In this document: one piece after another, positions 51,655-60,265 of the stretch
Layout of the letters: each line of letters opens with the position of its first letter
How positions within the stretch are numbered: the first letter of the stretch is position 1
Translations under genes and position numbers: made by a program
Assembly (NCBI GenBank): GCA_019638395.1
Contig: JAHBTX010000005.1
Span: 1 to 64,000 of the forward strand
Origin: Cyclobacteriaceae bacterium
Lineage (GTDB): Bacteria > Bacteroidota > Bacteroidia > Cytophagales > Cyclobacteriaceae
Direction: 5' to 3'
DNA length: 64,000 nucleotides
The notes under the pieces: model-generated
The model's input: the letters and a program-made list of their open reading frames with translations, nothing else
Databases searched by the model: none
Told to the model about the DNA's origin: nothing

Positions 51655-53449
51655 TACTTTGCTTTTTTTTCTTCCGCAAGCAGCTACATTAGCAAATGTA
51701 AATGCCTTAACCAAAGTTGAAGGAAACCGTGCGTACTATATACACATGCCCGATTCTGTTCAGGCTGAGTCTGTGTTCACCTTGTTCAGAAAATCGCCCG
51801 AAGAGTTTAAACCATTGTTACGTGCAAACCAAGGTTACCAAAAAGAAGTTGTTTGGGTTATTCTAACGCTGCCTGCTATACAGGATTATAAAGAATATTT
51901 AGTAGAACTGCGTAATCCGCACATAGATCGGGTGCAAGCCTTTATTTACGCAGATGAAACCTTGCAACCACTCGGTAATGAAACGGGAGATCACCTGCCA
52001 TTCTTAAGCCGATCGTTTACCCATCGTAATTTTGTGTGGTACCTGCCGGCAGGTACCCTAAGCACTTCTATCGTTCTTATTAAAATCAATAAACGAAATT
52101 CATCACTAACTATCCCATTAAGCATTTGGGAGGCCTCTGATTTTAGGCAAGAAAACTCGCGAACGTTAATACTTATAGGTATTTGCTTTGGCATGATGTG
52201 CCTTGCCGCTATTTATAGCTTATTGGCATTCTTCTTTCTACGTACGTATATCTATCTGCGCTATTTCTTTTTTATAGTAACAGCAATTCTATTTCTGCTT
52301 ACCGCAGAAGGATTAAGTTTTCAGTTTTTGTATCCGGGTTATGGAAAAGTAAATGATGCCTTTCGAATAGTAATAACCGGTGCTTCGGCTATTGCCTTTA
52401 TTCTTTTTTCAGTCAGTTTTTTAAATGCAAGCAAGCTGAGTCCTAAAGTTTATAAGGCGTTAATGGTAATAGTTTATTTGTTAATTACCTTTATTATGCC
52501 GGTGCCAGCGGTTAGTACTTTTTATGTTCAATATGGATATATACTATTTCCTTTGCTGCAATCCTTCATTATCACGGCATTCATATTATGCATTCTTGTG
52601 TCGGTTAGCACCTATTCTCAGCAAAGGCAGGTAGCCCTCTTTTATTTATTGGCGTACTCTTCTATTCTATTTACAAGCACACTTACTATACTCGAAGATT
52701 TCGGGTGGATTGAAAAACTCCCTTTCAATATCATGTTTTTTGGGGGCGCAGCAGAAGTAGTTGTGTTTTCGTTGGCACTTACTTACCTTATCAAACAAGT
52801 ATATGCCGAACGTAACGCGTTGAGCTTAAAAGTAACCCGGCATCAAAATGACATGATGCATGCCTATGTACAAGGAATAGAAAAAGAGCGAGAGCGAATT
52901 GCCGGGGAACTGCACGATGATATAGGAAACCGGCTGAGCAACCTGCAAAGAATACTTGTAGGGATGGAAATTCCTCAAAACAACTATATCGAATCGCAAG
53001 TAGAAATTTTGCATGATAATGTAAGGAGATTATCGCATGAATTAGCTCCCCCGGCCATTCACCTGAAGGGTTTGATTCAAATGATTACAGAACTTTTAGA
53101 AGAACAAAAATTAGTGAGCCGAACCCATTTTACATTGCAGCATTACGATATTCCGCAAACATTACCGGAATCAATTAGAAAAAACACCTATCGGATTGTA
53201 CAGGAGGCCGTTAATAATATCAACAAACATGCTGATGCTTCTCAAGCCGATATTCAATTGTTTTTGCACAAACATAAATTAGTACTTACCATAGAAGATA
53301 ATGGCAAAGGCTTTATGTACTCACAGCTTTATGCAGGCATTGGATTAAGCCTGATACAAGCCCGAGTAGCTACACTTAACGGAATGCTTGACATCCATTC
53401 AGCGCCCGGAAAAGGAACACAGTTGATGGTGTCTTTACCTTTTGGCTAA
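51635..53449 (+). CDS. 7TM-DISM sensor histidine kinase (HisKA_3)
   Basis: A 604-residue membrane sensor kinase. It has a signal peptide (about 1-18), a periplasmic 7TMR-DISMED2-type domain (about 25-155), seven membrane helices (about 170-390), and HisKA_3 with the phospho-acceptor His in ERIAGELHDDIGNRLSNLQ (about 420-438). HATPase_c follows, with NNINKHADASQ, IEDNGKGF and GIGLSLIQARVATL. The open frame begins at 51629, but I prefer the ATG at 51635 (MRIIFFNTLLFFLP); either overlaps the regulator gene by 20-26 bases. It passes phosphate to the upstream NarL-type regulator. The DISM domain is thought to bind a carbohydrate-like ligand. Confidence 0.92.
   Translation: MRIIFFNTLLFFLPQAATLANVNALTKVEGNRAYYIHMPDSVQAESVFTLFRKSPEEFKPLLRANQGYQKEVVWVILTLPAIQDYKEYLVELRNPHIDRVQAFIYADETLQPLGNETGDHLPFLSRSFTHRNFVWYLPAGTLSTSIVLIKINKRNSSLTIPLSIWEASDFRQENSRTLILIGICFGMMCLAAIYSLLAFFFLRTYIYLRYFFFIVTAILFLLTAEGLSFQFLYPGYGKVNDAFRIVITGASAIAFILFSVSFLNASKLSPKVYKALMVIVYLLITFIMPVPAVSTFYVQYGYILFPLLQSFIITAFILCILVSVSTYSQQRQVALFYLLAYSSILFTSTLTILEDFGWIEKLPFNIMFFGGAAEVVVFSLALTYLIKQVYAERNALSLKVTRHQNDMMHAYVQGIEKERERIAGELHDDIGNRLSNLQRILVGMEIPQNNYIESQVEILHDNVRRLSHELAPPAIHLKGLIQMITELLEEQKLVSRTHFTLQHYDIPQTLPESIRKNTYRIVQEAVNNINKHADASQADIQLFLHKHKLVLTIEDNGKGFMYSQLYAGIGLSLIQARVATLNGMLDIHSAPGKGTQLMVSLPFG
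52039..52058. repeat. 20-base perfect palindrome inside the DISM kinase gene
   Basis: GGTACCTGCC|GGCAGGTACC is an exact 20-base palindrome lying within the coding region of the periplasmic domain (WYLPAGTL). A CCTGCCGGCAGG core is reminiscent of palindromes repeated in related genomes, but no second copy is visible in this window. Confidence 0.5.
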
Positions 53450-53621
53450 CGATTATCACATTACTGTATCGTAATCTGAAACTTTGCATATAAACACAGA
53501 TTGTGGATACATAACCTGTAAGAACAATTTAGTAGGTGTAAACCAAAGCATACCAAATAAACCGGAAACAACGCGGGTGGATAAATACCAGCGGGAAGTA
53601 TTCGGGACGCTTGCTAAAAAA

Positions 53622-55715
53622 TCATTTCTTCACAATTTTAAATTCCACCCTGCGATTACGCTGGCGGTTGGCTTCGGTTGTATTGGGCACTACGGGTACA
53701 TCTCCACCATAGCCTTTGCCTGTAATTCGTTCTTTGCTAATACCTTTTTCGATCAAATAATTCTTAACGGCTCCCACCCGGTTTTCAGAAAGCACTTTAA
53801 GCGCTTCTTTGTTGCCTACATTATCAGTATGGCCACCCAATTCAATTTTAACGGTAGGGTTATCCTGCATAATTCTTACCAACCTATCCAGTTCTGGAAA
53901 TGATTCTGATTTAAGTGTTGCCCGCCCTTGTTGAAAAAACACATTGTTCAGCAAGATGCTTTCGCCCACTACAATGGGTACTAATAGCAAATCTTTAGTT
54001 ATCTCTTTGTATTCAAGAATGGATGCAAGCTCGAAATTTTCATTTACCGAGAGATAGCCATTGGCTTCTGCCCGGATGCCGTAGTTTTTTCCTTTTGTAA
54101 GTGTTACACGATATGAGCCGGTTTGAGGGTCGGATATTGCTTCGCCTACTTCTTTACGGGTGGTAAGATCTTCAAAAAAAATATCCGCGCTTAGTGGTTC
54201 TTTTGTTTTAGCATTGAGGGTGCGCCCCAGTACTAACACCACCGGCTCGGGTTTTATGGCTTCGGGTAGTTTTATGCGCACCAGATCGGAAGCACCAATA
54301 GAATTACGATCGCTCACCATAATGGCATAATCGGCCGCAGCCGATAAAGTATAATAAGCATCAAAACTATGAGAATTTATTTCGGGGCCAAGATTAACCG
54401 GTTCAGTCCACTCTGTCCATGAGTTAGTAGTGCGCTTGCTCATAAATATATCGTAGCTGCCGTAGCCCGGCCTGCCATTGGTGGCAAAATACAGGGTGCG
54501 TCCATCGGCTGCCAGAAATGGCGAAAGTTCATCGCCAGCAGTATTTATTTGTTTGCCCAGGTTAACTGGTGCACCCCACTTTCCATTTTCATCTTGCAGG
54601 GTAACATACACATCTTTTTCTTTTACGTCTTCGGCCGGATTGTAGAAAATGTTTTGCGATAGCTTGGCAGTAAACACTATTGCTTTGCCATCAGCCGACA
54701 GATTGGCCTCCATAGTTTTGGCTTCGTTCTTAAAGCGCACATTCAGATATTCTGGTTCCGACCATCCGGCTTTTGTACGCTTGCGAACCTGAAAGCCATC
54801 GTAGCGGCAAAACATTAACAGGTTATTGTCGGCACTAACGGCAGCCATGTTGTTGGTTTCGGAATTATTGATGGGCGGCCCCAGGTTTCTGGCCTTGCTC
54901 CAGGTAACACCATCGGTACTGGTGGTGATATATATATCTTCGCCATCGTTTTTACCTCCTATATTTTCAGGTGCATTTTCACGACCAAAGTAGATTGTTC
55001 GCCCATCGGCTGTAATAATTGGCCCTAGGTCATCATACGGAGAGTTAACGTGGGGGCCCAGGTTTTCCTTTACGAGTCCGGTTGTAAGGTTAGGGGGCAG
55101 GTTAATTTTTAAATCGTGTCGTAACACAAAATTATCAATCTCCAATACCATATCGGTATGTGTTATAAATCCTAAGCGCGAGCCATACAAAGGCAGTGTT
55201 TCCATATCCAACACCTGCTGGGCATTAATAAAAAAGTATAACCTGCTTTTTCGTTGTTCAATCTTCAATGTGTTCTCCTGCCCCAGGGGTTTAATGTGGT
55301 TGGTAGCAATCCAATCATTCAAGCCCGTGCGGGTTTCGGGGCTCATTATTCTAAAATACCCGGTGGTTGCAATTGTAAAGTCATGATACTTTCCGGTTGC
55401 ATTATCACCCCACATTAACCCGAAGCCATTGTTTTGGGAGCCAGATTTTTGCACGAAAGTGGCTTCAATTGAAAAATCTTTTTTTGCATCCAAGTATGGA
55501 CTAATGGTTATGTAACGCCCTTTGTCTTTTACCAGGGTTGTCATTACATATTTACCACGCTCTAATGCAAGACTGTAATTATCGCCTTTGCCGGTCCACC
55601 ACAACCCTTCGTTGTTTGTTGCAAAGTCTTCGCGCAACAACACCGGTGGTTGTGCATCTGCTAAAATTGCAGATAGCACCAGGCAAACCAATAAGTTCAA
55701 CTGTAGTAGATTCAT
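53622..55715 (-). CDS. OmpA-family protein with PD40 propeller repeats
   Basis: A 697-residue outer-membrane-associated protein. It has a signal peptide (about 1-21, ending LADAQ), an N-terminal jelly-roll region (about 25-195), and PD40/WD40-like beta-propeller repeats (about 220-470: ITADGRTIYFGREN, AVSADNNLLMFCRYDGF, NLSADGKAIVFTA and LAADGRTLYFATNGRPGYGSYDIFMSKR). A CarboxypepD_reg domain follows (about 480-565), and then an OmpA C-terminal peptidoglycan-binding domain (about 580-697: IELGGHTDNVGNKEALKVLSENR). This architecture is common in Bacteroidota, where such proteins link the outer membrane to the cell wall and often neighbour T9SS genes. Confidence 0.9.
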   Translation of the reverse strand: MNLLQLNLLVCLVLSAILADAQPPVLLREDFATNNEGLWWTGKGDNYSLALERGKYVMTTLVKDKGRYITISPYLDAKKDFSIEATFVQKSGSQNNGFGLMWGDNATGKYHDFTIATTGYFRIMSPETRTGLNDWIATNHIKPLGQENTLKIEQRKSRLYFFINAQQVLDMETLPLYGSRLGFITHTDMVLEIDNFVLRHDLKINLPPNLTTGLVKENLGPHVNSPYDDLGPIITADGRTIYFGRENAPENIGGKNDGEDIYITTSTDGVTWSKARNLGPPINNSETNNMAAVSADNNLLMFCRYDGFQVRKRTKAGWSEPEYLNVRFKNEAKTMEANLSADGKAIVFTAKLSQNIFYNPAEDVKEKDVYVTLQDENGKWGAPVNLGKQINTAGDELSPFLAADGRTLYFATNGRPGYGSYDIFMSKRTTNSWTEWTEPVNLGPEINSHSFDAYYTLSAAADYAIMVSDRNSIGASDLVRIKLPEAIKPEPVVLVLGRTLNAKTKEPLSADIFFEDLTTRKEVGEAISDPQTGSYRVTLTKGKNYGIRAEANGYLSVNENFELASILEYKEITKDLLLVPIVVGESILLNNVFFQQGRATLKSESFPELDRLVRIMQDNPTVKIELGGHTDNVGNKEALKVLSENRVGAVKNYLIEKGISKERITGKGYGGDVPVVPNTTEANRQRNRRVEFKIVKK

Positions 55716-55752
55716 TTGTTACTTGCTGTGAATTACCATTCACCCATGCAAA

Positions 55753-56535
55753 TTACAAACTTCCGGTACGACCGCCATCAACCGGCAAGTTGATTCCATT
55801 AATGTATGCGGCTGCCGGAGTGGCCAAAAAAGCAATGGCTGCCGCCACCTCGTGAGCCTCGGCTATGCGACCAGCCGGTATTTCCTTTATCATATCCTGA
55901 AGTGCATCTTCATACGTTTTTCCTGCCCGGGTTGCATTTGCTATCAAAATTGCTTCGAGCCGGCTCGTCATGGTAGAACCTGGCAGTACGTTGTTTACCG
56001 TTATCCCGTAAGGTGCTAACTCAACCGATAGTGTTTTTGCCCAATTGGCTACTGCCCCCCGAATGGTATTGGATACACCCAAACCTTTGATGGGAATTTT
56101 TACGGAAGTAGATATGACATTTATAATGCGTCCGAATTTTTCATTCTTCATGGAAGGCACAACTGCCTGCACTAAAACCTGGTTGCTTATTAAATGATTG
56201 GTAAAAGCTTTTAAAAAATCATCTGGTTGGGCATCAATGGCTAATCCGGCAGGTGGGCCACCGGTGTTGTTGATTAGAATGTGAACCGGTTTGGTTGCCG
56301 TAAAATCCTGTATTTTTTTTCTTAACGTTTCCGGATCGGAAAAATCGGCAACAATATAGGCATGCGATGCTTCGGAAGAGGCCAACTCATGTACCGTTTG
56401 TTTTAACTTATCCTCATCGCGCGCTACCAATGTTACACTTGCACCCAACCGGGCCAATTCAATTGCCGCAGACTTGCCAATGCCTTGTGTGCTTCCGCAT
56501 ACAACAGCGGTTTTTCCAGTGAGGTTGAGATTCAT
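55753..56535 (-). CDS. SDR family oxidoreductase
   Basis: A classical short-chain dehydrogenase of 260 residues. The cofactor motif TGKTAVVCGSTQGIGKSAA (about 6-24) has a TGxxxGIG-type loop with Ser in place of the usual Ala/Gly. NNTGG is the NNAG equivalent. The catalytic Ser is in INVISTSVKIP and the usual YxxxK is not evident: the sequence reads SNTIRGAVANWAKTL, so Tyr is replaced and Lys is retained. This is unusual but occurs in the 3-oxoacyl-ACP-reductase-like subgroup. It is divergent from haao; whether it acts in kynurenine metabolism is unknown. Confidence 0.82.
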   Translation of the reverse strand: MNLNLTGKTAVVCGSTQGIGKSAAIELARLGASVTLVARDEDKLKQTVHELASSEASHAYIVADFSDPETLRKKIQDFTATKPVHILINNTGGPPAGLAIDAQPDDFLKAFTNHLISNQVLVQAVVPSMKNEKFGRIINVISTSVKIPIKGLGVSNTIRGAVANWAKTLSVELAPYGITVNNVLPGSTMTSRLEAILIANATRAGKTYEDALQDMIKEIPAGRIAEAHEVAAAIAFLATPAAAYINGINLPVDGGRTGSL

Positions 56536-56622
56536 GAAAATAGTTTTTCAGTAAAGATAAAGAACACTAACTTTCCCGTATCATTTTGTTTAATCCGATT
56601 ACCAACTTTTAATGGTATAACT

Positions 56623-57153
56623 ATGGCCATTCGCAAACCCTTTAACCTGAAGCAATGGATTACTGATAATCGCGATCTGTTAAAACCACCAGTTGGCAAT
56701 AAAAATCTATATGCCGATGCAGGCGATTACATTGTAATGATTGTGGGCGGGCCCAATGCGCGCAAAGATTATCACTTTAACCAAACCGAAGAATTGTTCT
56801 ATCAATTGGAAGGGAATATTAATGTGCGCATACAAGAAGATGGTAAAGCAGTGGATATTCCAATAAAGGAAGGTGAAATGTTTTTACTTCCCGCTAATAC
56901 ACCCCATCGGCCCGAGCGCCCTGCCAATACTGTTGGATTGGTGATTGAATGTAAACGCGAAGATCCAACCTTTGAAGACAGATTGATCTGGTATTGCGAC
57001 AATTGCAATCATAAACTTCACGAGTACAAATTTCACTTAGAAAATATTGAAAAAGATTTTCTCCCGCGCTTCCGCGATTATTATGGCTCAAAGGAACTAC
57101 GTACATGCAAAAAGTGTGGAACAGTAATGGAGACTGACCCACGGTTTGTTTAA
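56623..57153 (+). CDS. 3-hydroxyanthranilate 3,4-dioxygenase
   Basis: A cupin iron(II) dioxygenase (176 residues) that opens the ring of 3-hydroxyanthranilate to give 2-amino-3-carboxymuconate semialdehyde. The start is set at MAIRKPFNLKQWI (56623), since the 46 residues before it in the frame are not family-like. Metal ligands are visible in DYHFNQTEELFYQLEGN (His, Glu) and LLPANTPHRPERP (His). The C-terminal rubredoxin-like site with two cysteine pairs is intact: CDNCNH and CKKCGT (about 125-170). It is the first of three kynurenine-pathway genes in this stretch (with kynU and kmo). Confidence 0.95.
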   Translation: MAIRKPFNLKQWITDNRDLLKPPVGNKNLYADAGDYIVMIVGGPNARKDYHFNQTEELFYQLEGNINVRIQEDGKAVDIPIKEGEMFLLPANTPHRPERPANTVGLVIECKREDPTFEDRLIWYCDNCNHKLHEYKFHLENIEKDFLPRFRDYYGSKELRTCKKCGTVMETDPRFV

Positions 57154-57168
57154 CACAATCAAAGAGTT

Positions 57169-57216
57169 GGCAGGAGGCAGTATTAAAATATAAACCATGT
57201 TAGACTGCCCACTGCC
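57169..57216. repeat. imperfect inverted repeat between haao and ogt
   Basis: GGCAGGAGGCAGT (57169-57181) pairs at 11 of 13 positions with ACTGCCCACTGCC (57204-57216). The motif ACTGCC-N-CTGCC also appears in the gap at 62102-62155, so the two look like members of one short repeat family. It could also act as a terminator for haao. Confidence 0.5.
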
Positions 57217-57241
57217 ACCCGCATACTGTTTACTTTAAAAA

Positions 57242-57730
57242 ATGAGTACTCAAAAAGGAATAGCCTATTATCAACACCGGCATGTTGGCAACTTGATTAT
57301 TGAGTCGGAAGGTGAAAGTATTACCCGCATTGGTTTTTGGAAAGATACTTGTGGGGCGGAGAGCATGACTCCGGTCATCGAACAAGGTTTGCAAGAACTG
57401 GACGAATACTTTTCAAAAGGACGGAAGTTCTTTACGTTCAATCTTGGCTTTCGTGGAACGGAATTTCAAAATAAAGTTTGGCGCGAGCTGATTAATATTC
57501 CTTACGGAACAACTATCTCGTACGAAGAACTTGCCATTCGGTTAGGCGATGTAAAATCGATTCGGGCTGTTGGACTTGCCAACGGGCAAAACCCGATAGC
57601 CATTGTGGTACCTTGCCACCGTGTAATTGGCAAGAATGGTAATCTTACCGGTTATGGTGGTGGGTTGGAAAACAAAAAATGGTTATTGGAGCACGAGGGC
57701 GCGGTATTAAAACAGCTTTCGTTGTTCTGA
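57242..57730 (+). CDS. ogt: methylated-DNA--protein-cysteine methyltransferase
   Basis: A suicide enzyme that removes alkyl groups from O6-alkylguanine in DNA. It has 162 residues, with the catalytic PCHRV (C125) in IAIVVPCHRVIGKNGNLTGYGGGLENKKWLL and the winged-helix recognition segment GTEFQNKVWRELINIPYGTTISYEELA. It sits between haao and kynU on the same strand. It does not belong to the kynurenine pathway, so this is a non-functional neighbour or a transcriptional guest. Confidence 0.95.
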   Translation: MSTQKGIAYYQHRHVGNLIIESEGESITRIGFWKDTCGAESMTPVIEQGLQELDEYFSKGRKFFTFNLGFRGTEFQNKVWRELINIPYGTTISYEELAIRLGDVKSIRAVGLANGQNPIAIVVPCHRVIGKNGNLTGYGGGLENKKWLLEHEGAVLKQLSLF

Positions 57731-57750
57731 ACAATAGCTTAATTTTCAGG

Positions 57751-59022
57751 ATGCAATTTGAGAACACTCTTGCGTTTGCGCGCAAACTTGATCGTAACGA
57801 TCCATTAAAGAAATTTAGAAACGCATTTTATATCCCGAAAGTAAAAGGCAAAACATCTATTTACTTTACCGGAAACTCGCTGGGCCTTCAACCTAAATCA
57901 ACAAAAAAATTTTTAGATGAAGAACTAACCGACTGGGCTGAACTGGGAGTTGAAGGTCATGTGCATGGCAAACGTCCGTGGTTGTATTATCACAAATTCA
58001 CCAAAAAAGGATTGGCCTTACTTACCGGAGCCAAAACTTCGGAAGTAGTAGCCATGAATCACCTTACGGTGAATTTGCATTTATTAATGGTTTCATTTTA
58101 TCGTCCCACAAAGAGCCGGTTTAAAATTATTACCGAAGCCGGAGCCTTTTCTTCCGATCAATACGCATTCGAATCGCAAGTGAAGTTTCATGGTTTTGAA
58201 CCTGATAATACTATAATAGAATTAAAACCGCGTGAGCACGAACACACGTTACGAACAGAAGATATTGTATCGGCCATTCAACAACATAAGGACGAACTCG
58301 CACTGGTAATTTTTGGCGGAGTGCAATACTATACCGGTCAATTCTTCGACATACAAAAAATTACGGAAGCTGGCCATACTGCCGGTGCCATAGTGGGGTT
58401 TGATCTGGCACATGCCATTGGTAATGTTAAACTTGACTTACACAAACACCAAGTTGATTTTGCGGTGTGGTGTAGTTACAAATATTTGAATGCCGGACCG
58501 GGCGCTGTGGCCGGAGCATTTGTACACGAACGCCATTCCAAAAGTTTTGACTTACCGCGTTTTGCTGGTTGGTGGGGACATCACGAGCAAGATCGGTTTC
58601 AAATGAAAAAAGGTTTTATCCCAATGGCCGGTATAGATGGTTGGCAATTATCCAATCATCCGGTGTTACCCGGAGCGGCCTTACTTGCTTCGCTTGAACT
58701 ATTTCAACAAGCAGGATTAAAAAATCTGTTCGCCAAAAGTTTGTTGTTAACTGGCTACCTCGAGTACTTACTCAATCAGATTGATGCTACCGGAAAAATT
58801 TTTAATATTCTCACTCCTTCCGATAAGAAATCGCGGGGTTGTCAACTTTCTATTTTCATGAAATACAATGGCCATAAAGTTTTTAAAGCATTAACCAAAG
58901 CCGATGTTATTGCTGATTGGCGAGAGCCCAATGTAATTCGGGTTGCACCCGTGCCGTTGTATAATACATTTGAAGATGTGTATCAGTTTAGCGAAATTTT
59001 TAAGAAGGCTTTGCGTGCTTGA
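57751..59022 (+). CDS. kynU: kynureninase
   Basis: A PLP-dependent aminotransferase-fold enzyme of 423 residues that cleaves 3-hydroxykynurenine or kynurenine to 3-hydroxyanthranilate or anthranilate plus alanine. The start is MQFENTLAFARKL at 57751. Features include FTGNSLGLQPKST at the start of the substrate site, MNHLTVNLHLLMVSFY, VGFDLAHAIGN with the PLP-binding Asp, and the Schiff-base Lys in WCSYKYLNAGPG (about 247). The late RVAPVPLYNTFEDV completes the fold. It lies directly after ogt and before an intervening ATPase gene on the other strand. Confidence 0.96.
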   Translation: MQFENTLAFARKLDRNDPLKKFRNAFYIPKVKGKTSIYFTGNSLGLQPKSTKKFLDEELTDWAELGVEGHVHGKRPWLYYHKFTKKGLALLTGAKTSEVVAMNHLTVNLHLLMVSFYRPTKSRFKIITEAGAFSSDQYAFESQVKFHGFEPDNTIIELKPREHEHTLRTEDIVSAIQQHKDELALVIFGGVQYYTGQFFDIQKITEAGHTAGAIVGFDLAHAIGNVKLDLHKHQVDFAVWCSYKYLNAGPGAVAGAFVHERHSKSFDLPRFAGWWGHHEQDRFQMKKGFIPMAGIDGWQLSNHPVLPGAALLASLELFQQAGLKNLFAKSLLLTGYLEYLLNQIDATGKIFNILTPSDKKSRGCQLSIFMKYNGHKVFKALTKADVIADWREPNVIRVAPVPLYNTFEDVYQFSEIFKKALRA

Positions 59023-59047
59023 GGTATAGGTTACTTAGACTTGTACC

Positions 59048-60169
59048 TTAGATACTTTGAAGCCACCGCATCAACAACGTATCGTGCAAAATGTAGCGGT
59101 TGTTCTCATAAATCACAAAGTCCTTCTTCTCAAGGGTGCGTAAGGCTGCACTTACCGAACTGGCTGCCCCTAAACTATTTTGTGAAAGAAAATCCTGAGA
59201 AAGTGGATTTGCAACAGCTTCGTGCCGGGCCAACGTTACTAATAATTTCCACTGAAATGCCGTGAGTAGCTGTTGATAAGTTGAGAAGATGGGTATCTCC
59301 TGTTGCAACACTTCAGTATATGCCTCTTGTAGCAGGCTATCTGAAACCACATTACCTTTACTATAAAGTTTGTTGCAGATTAATTGCGCATAATACGTTT
59401 GCATGCGTGTCCAAACAAAAATCTTATCTACTTGTGTACGCGCTATTTTTTTTTCTCCCTTCGAAAAGTGACTCTCGATAAAAAGTGCATATTTATCTGG
59501 CTTCAATGGCTCAAGCGATTTCAACTGTGCACTTCTGTAAAACGGGCGTGCTTCTTCACTAAACATAGAAGTCATCATACCTCGATGACTACCACTAAAT
59601 ACAAACCTGATCATTGGAAAATTCTGCATCCAGGTACGAAAAACGGCCTCCGCATTATTCTCTTCATAATTATTAATCTGCTGAAATTCATCTATGCAAA
59701 TCACTACAGGTTTTTTCCGCTCGGCTAAAAAATTACCGATCGCATCAAACGATGCCGGTATTGATTGGCTGTTTGATAAACCAAACGTAACCTGAGGTGT
59801 GCCGCTCATTGGATCCAACCCTACGGTTGCCCCAATTGCTCCAATCAATTTAAGCAGACGCACACCTAAACCCGATCCCATTTCTCCAAACCGATTTACA
59901 ATTGCAGTAGCAATACGTTTGTTTGCTTCAGTAAGATTAATCGTACCAAGTAAATCCACAAATACGCCTTCTCCCCGATTGGTCTTTTCAAGATGATAGA
60001 AAAAATGTTTGAGCAGCGCTGTCTTTCCCATCCTTCGCCAGGAGTATAATACGGCATTCCGTTCGTTCGCAAACTGCTCTGTTAACCAAGCCAGTTCAGA
60101 CTCACGATTGCAGAAATATGCAGGGCTATGATAGCCCGAAACAATAAATGGGTTGGTCGGCTTTCTCAT
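59048..60169 (-). CDS. archaeal-type AAA ATPase (STAND-like) with C-terminal winged helix
   Basis: A 373-residue ATP-binding protein of the archaeal ATPase/DUF234-like group. Near the start is FIVSGYHSPAYFCNRESEL, then the P-loop SWRRMGKTALLKHFF (about 43-57), Walker B VVICIDEFQQINN (about 170-182), sensor FVFSGSHRGMMTSMFSEEARPFYR, and a helical plus winged-helix tail (about 300-373: SVSAALRTLEKKDFVIYENNRYILHD). Such proteins are often transferred and have no established role in Bacteroidota. It lies on the opposite strand between kynU and kmo, breaking up the kynurenine genes. Confidence 0.85.
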   Translation of the reverse strand: MRKPTNPFIVSGYHSPAYFCNRESELAWLTEQFANERNAVLYSWRRMGKTALLKHFFYHLEKTNRGEGVFVDLLGTINLTEANKRIATAIVNRFGEMGSGLGVRLLKLIGAIGATVGLDPMSGTPQVTFGLSNSQSIPASFDAIGNFLAERKKPVVICIDEFQQINNYEENNAEAVFRTWMQNFPMIRFVFSGSHRGMMTSMFSEEARPFYRSAQLKSLEPLKPDKYALFIESHFSKGEKKIARTQVDKIFVWTRMQTYYAQLICNKLYSKGNVVSDSLLQEAYTEVLQQEIPIFSTYQQLLTAFQWKLLVTLARHEAVANPLSQDFLSQNSLGAASSVSAALRTLEKKDFVIYENNRYILHDTLLMRWLQSI

Positions 60170-60180
60170 TGCGAATCATT

Positions 60181-60201
60181 CGTTACGTAAAGTTCGTAAC
60201 G
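60181..60201. promoter_or_regulatory. inverted repeat between the ATPase and kmo
   Basis: CGTTACG (60181-60187) and CGTAACG (60195-60201), seven bases apart, form a perfect inverted repeat in the divergent gap, and TACGTAA occurs twice nearby. This could be an operator for either gene; the evidence is base symmetry only. Confidence 0.35.
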
Positions 60202-60265
60202 CAATGTACGTAATTGATCTTCCTGAATTGCTAAAATGGCTCAAAATCTTACTATTTTCAGCCCT

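Noticed and set aside
53484-53903. A 139-codon plus-strand frame
   Set aside because: It overlaps the OmpA domain of the minus-strand protein, is antisense to conserved codons and shows no family features.
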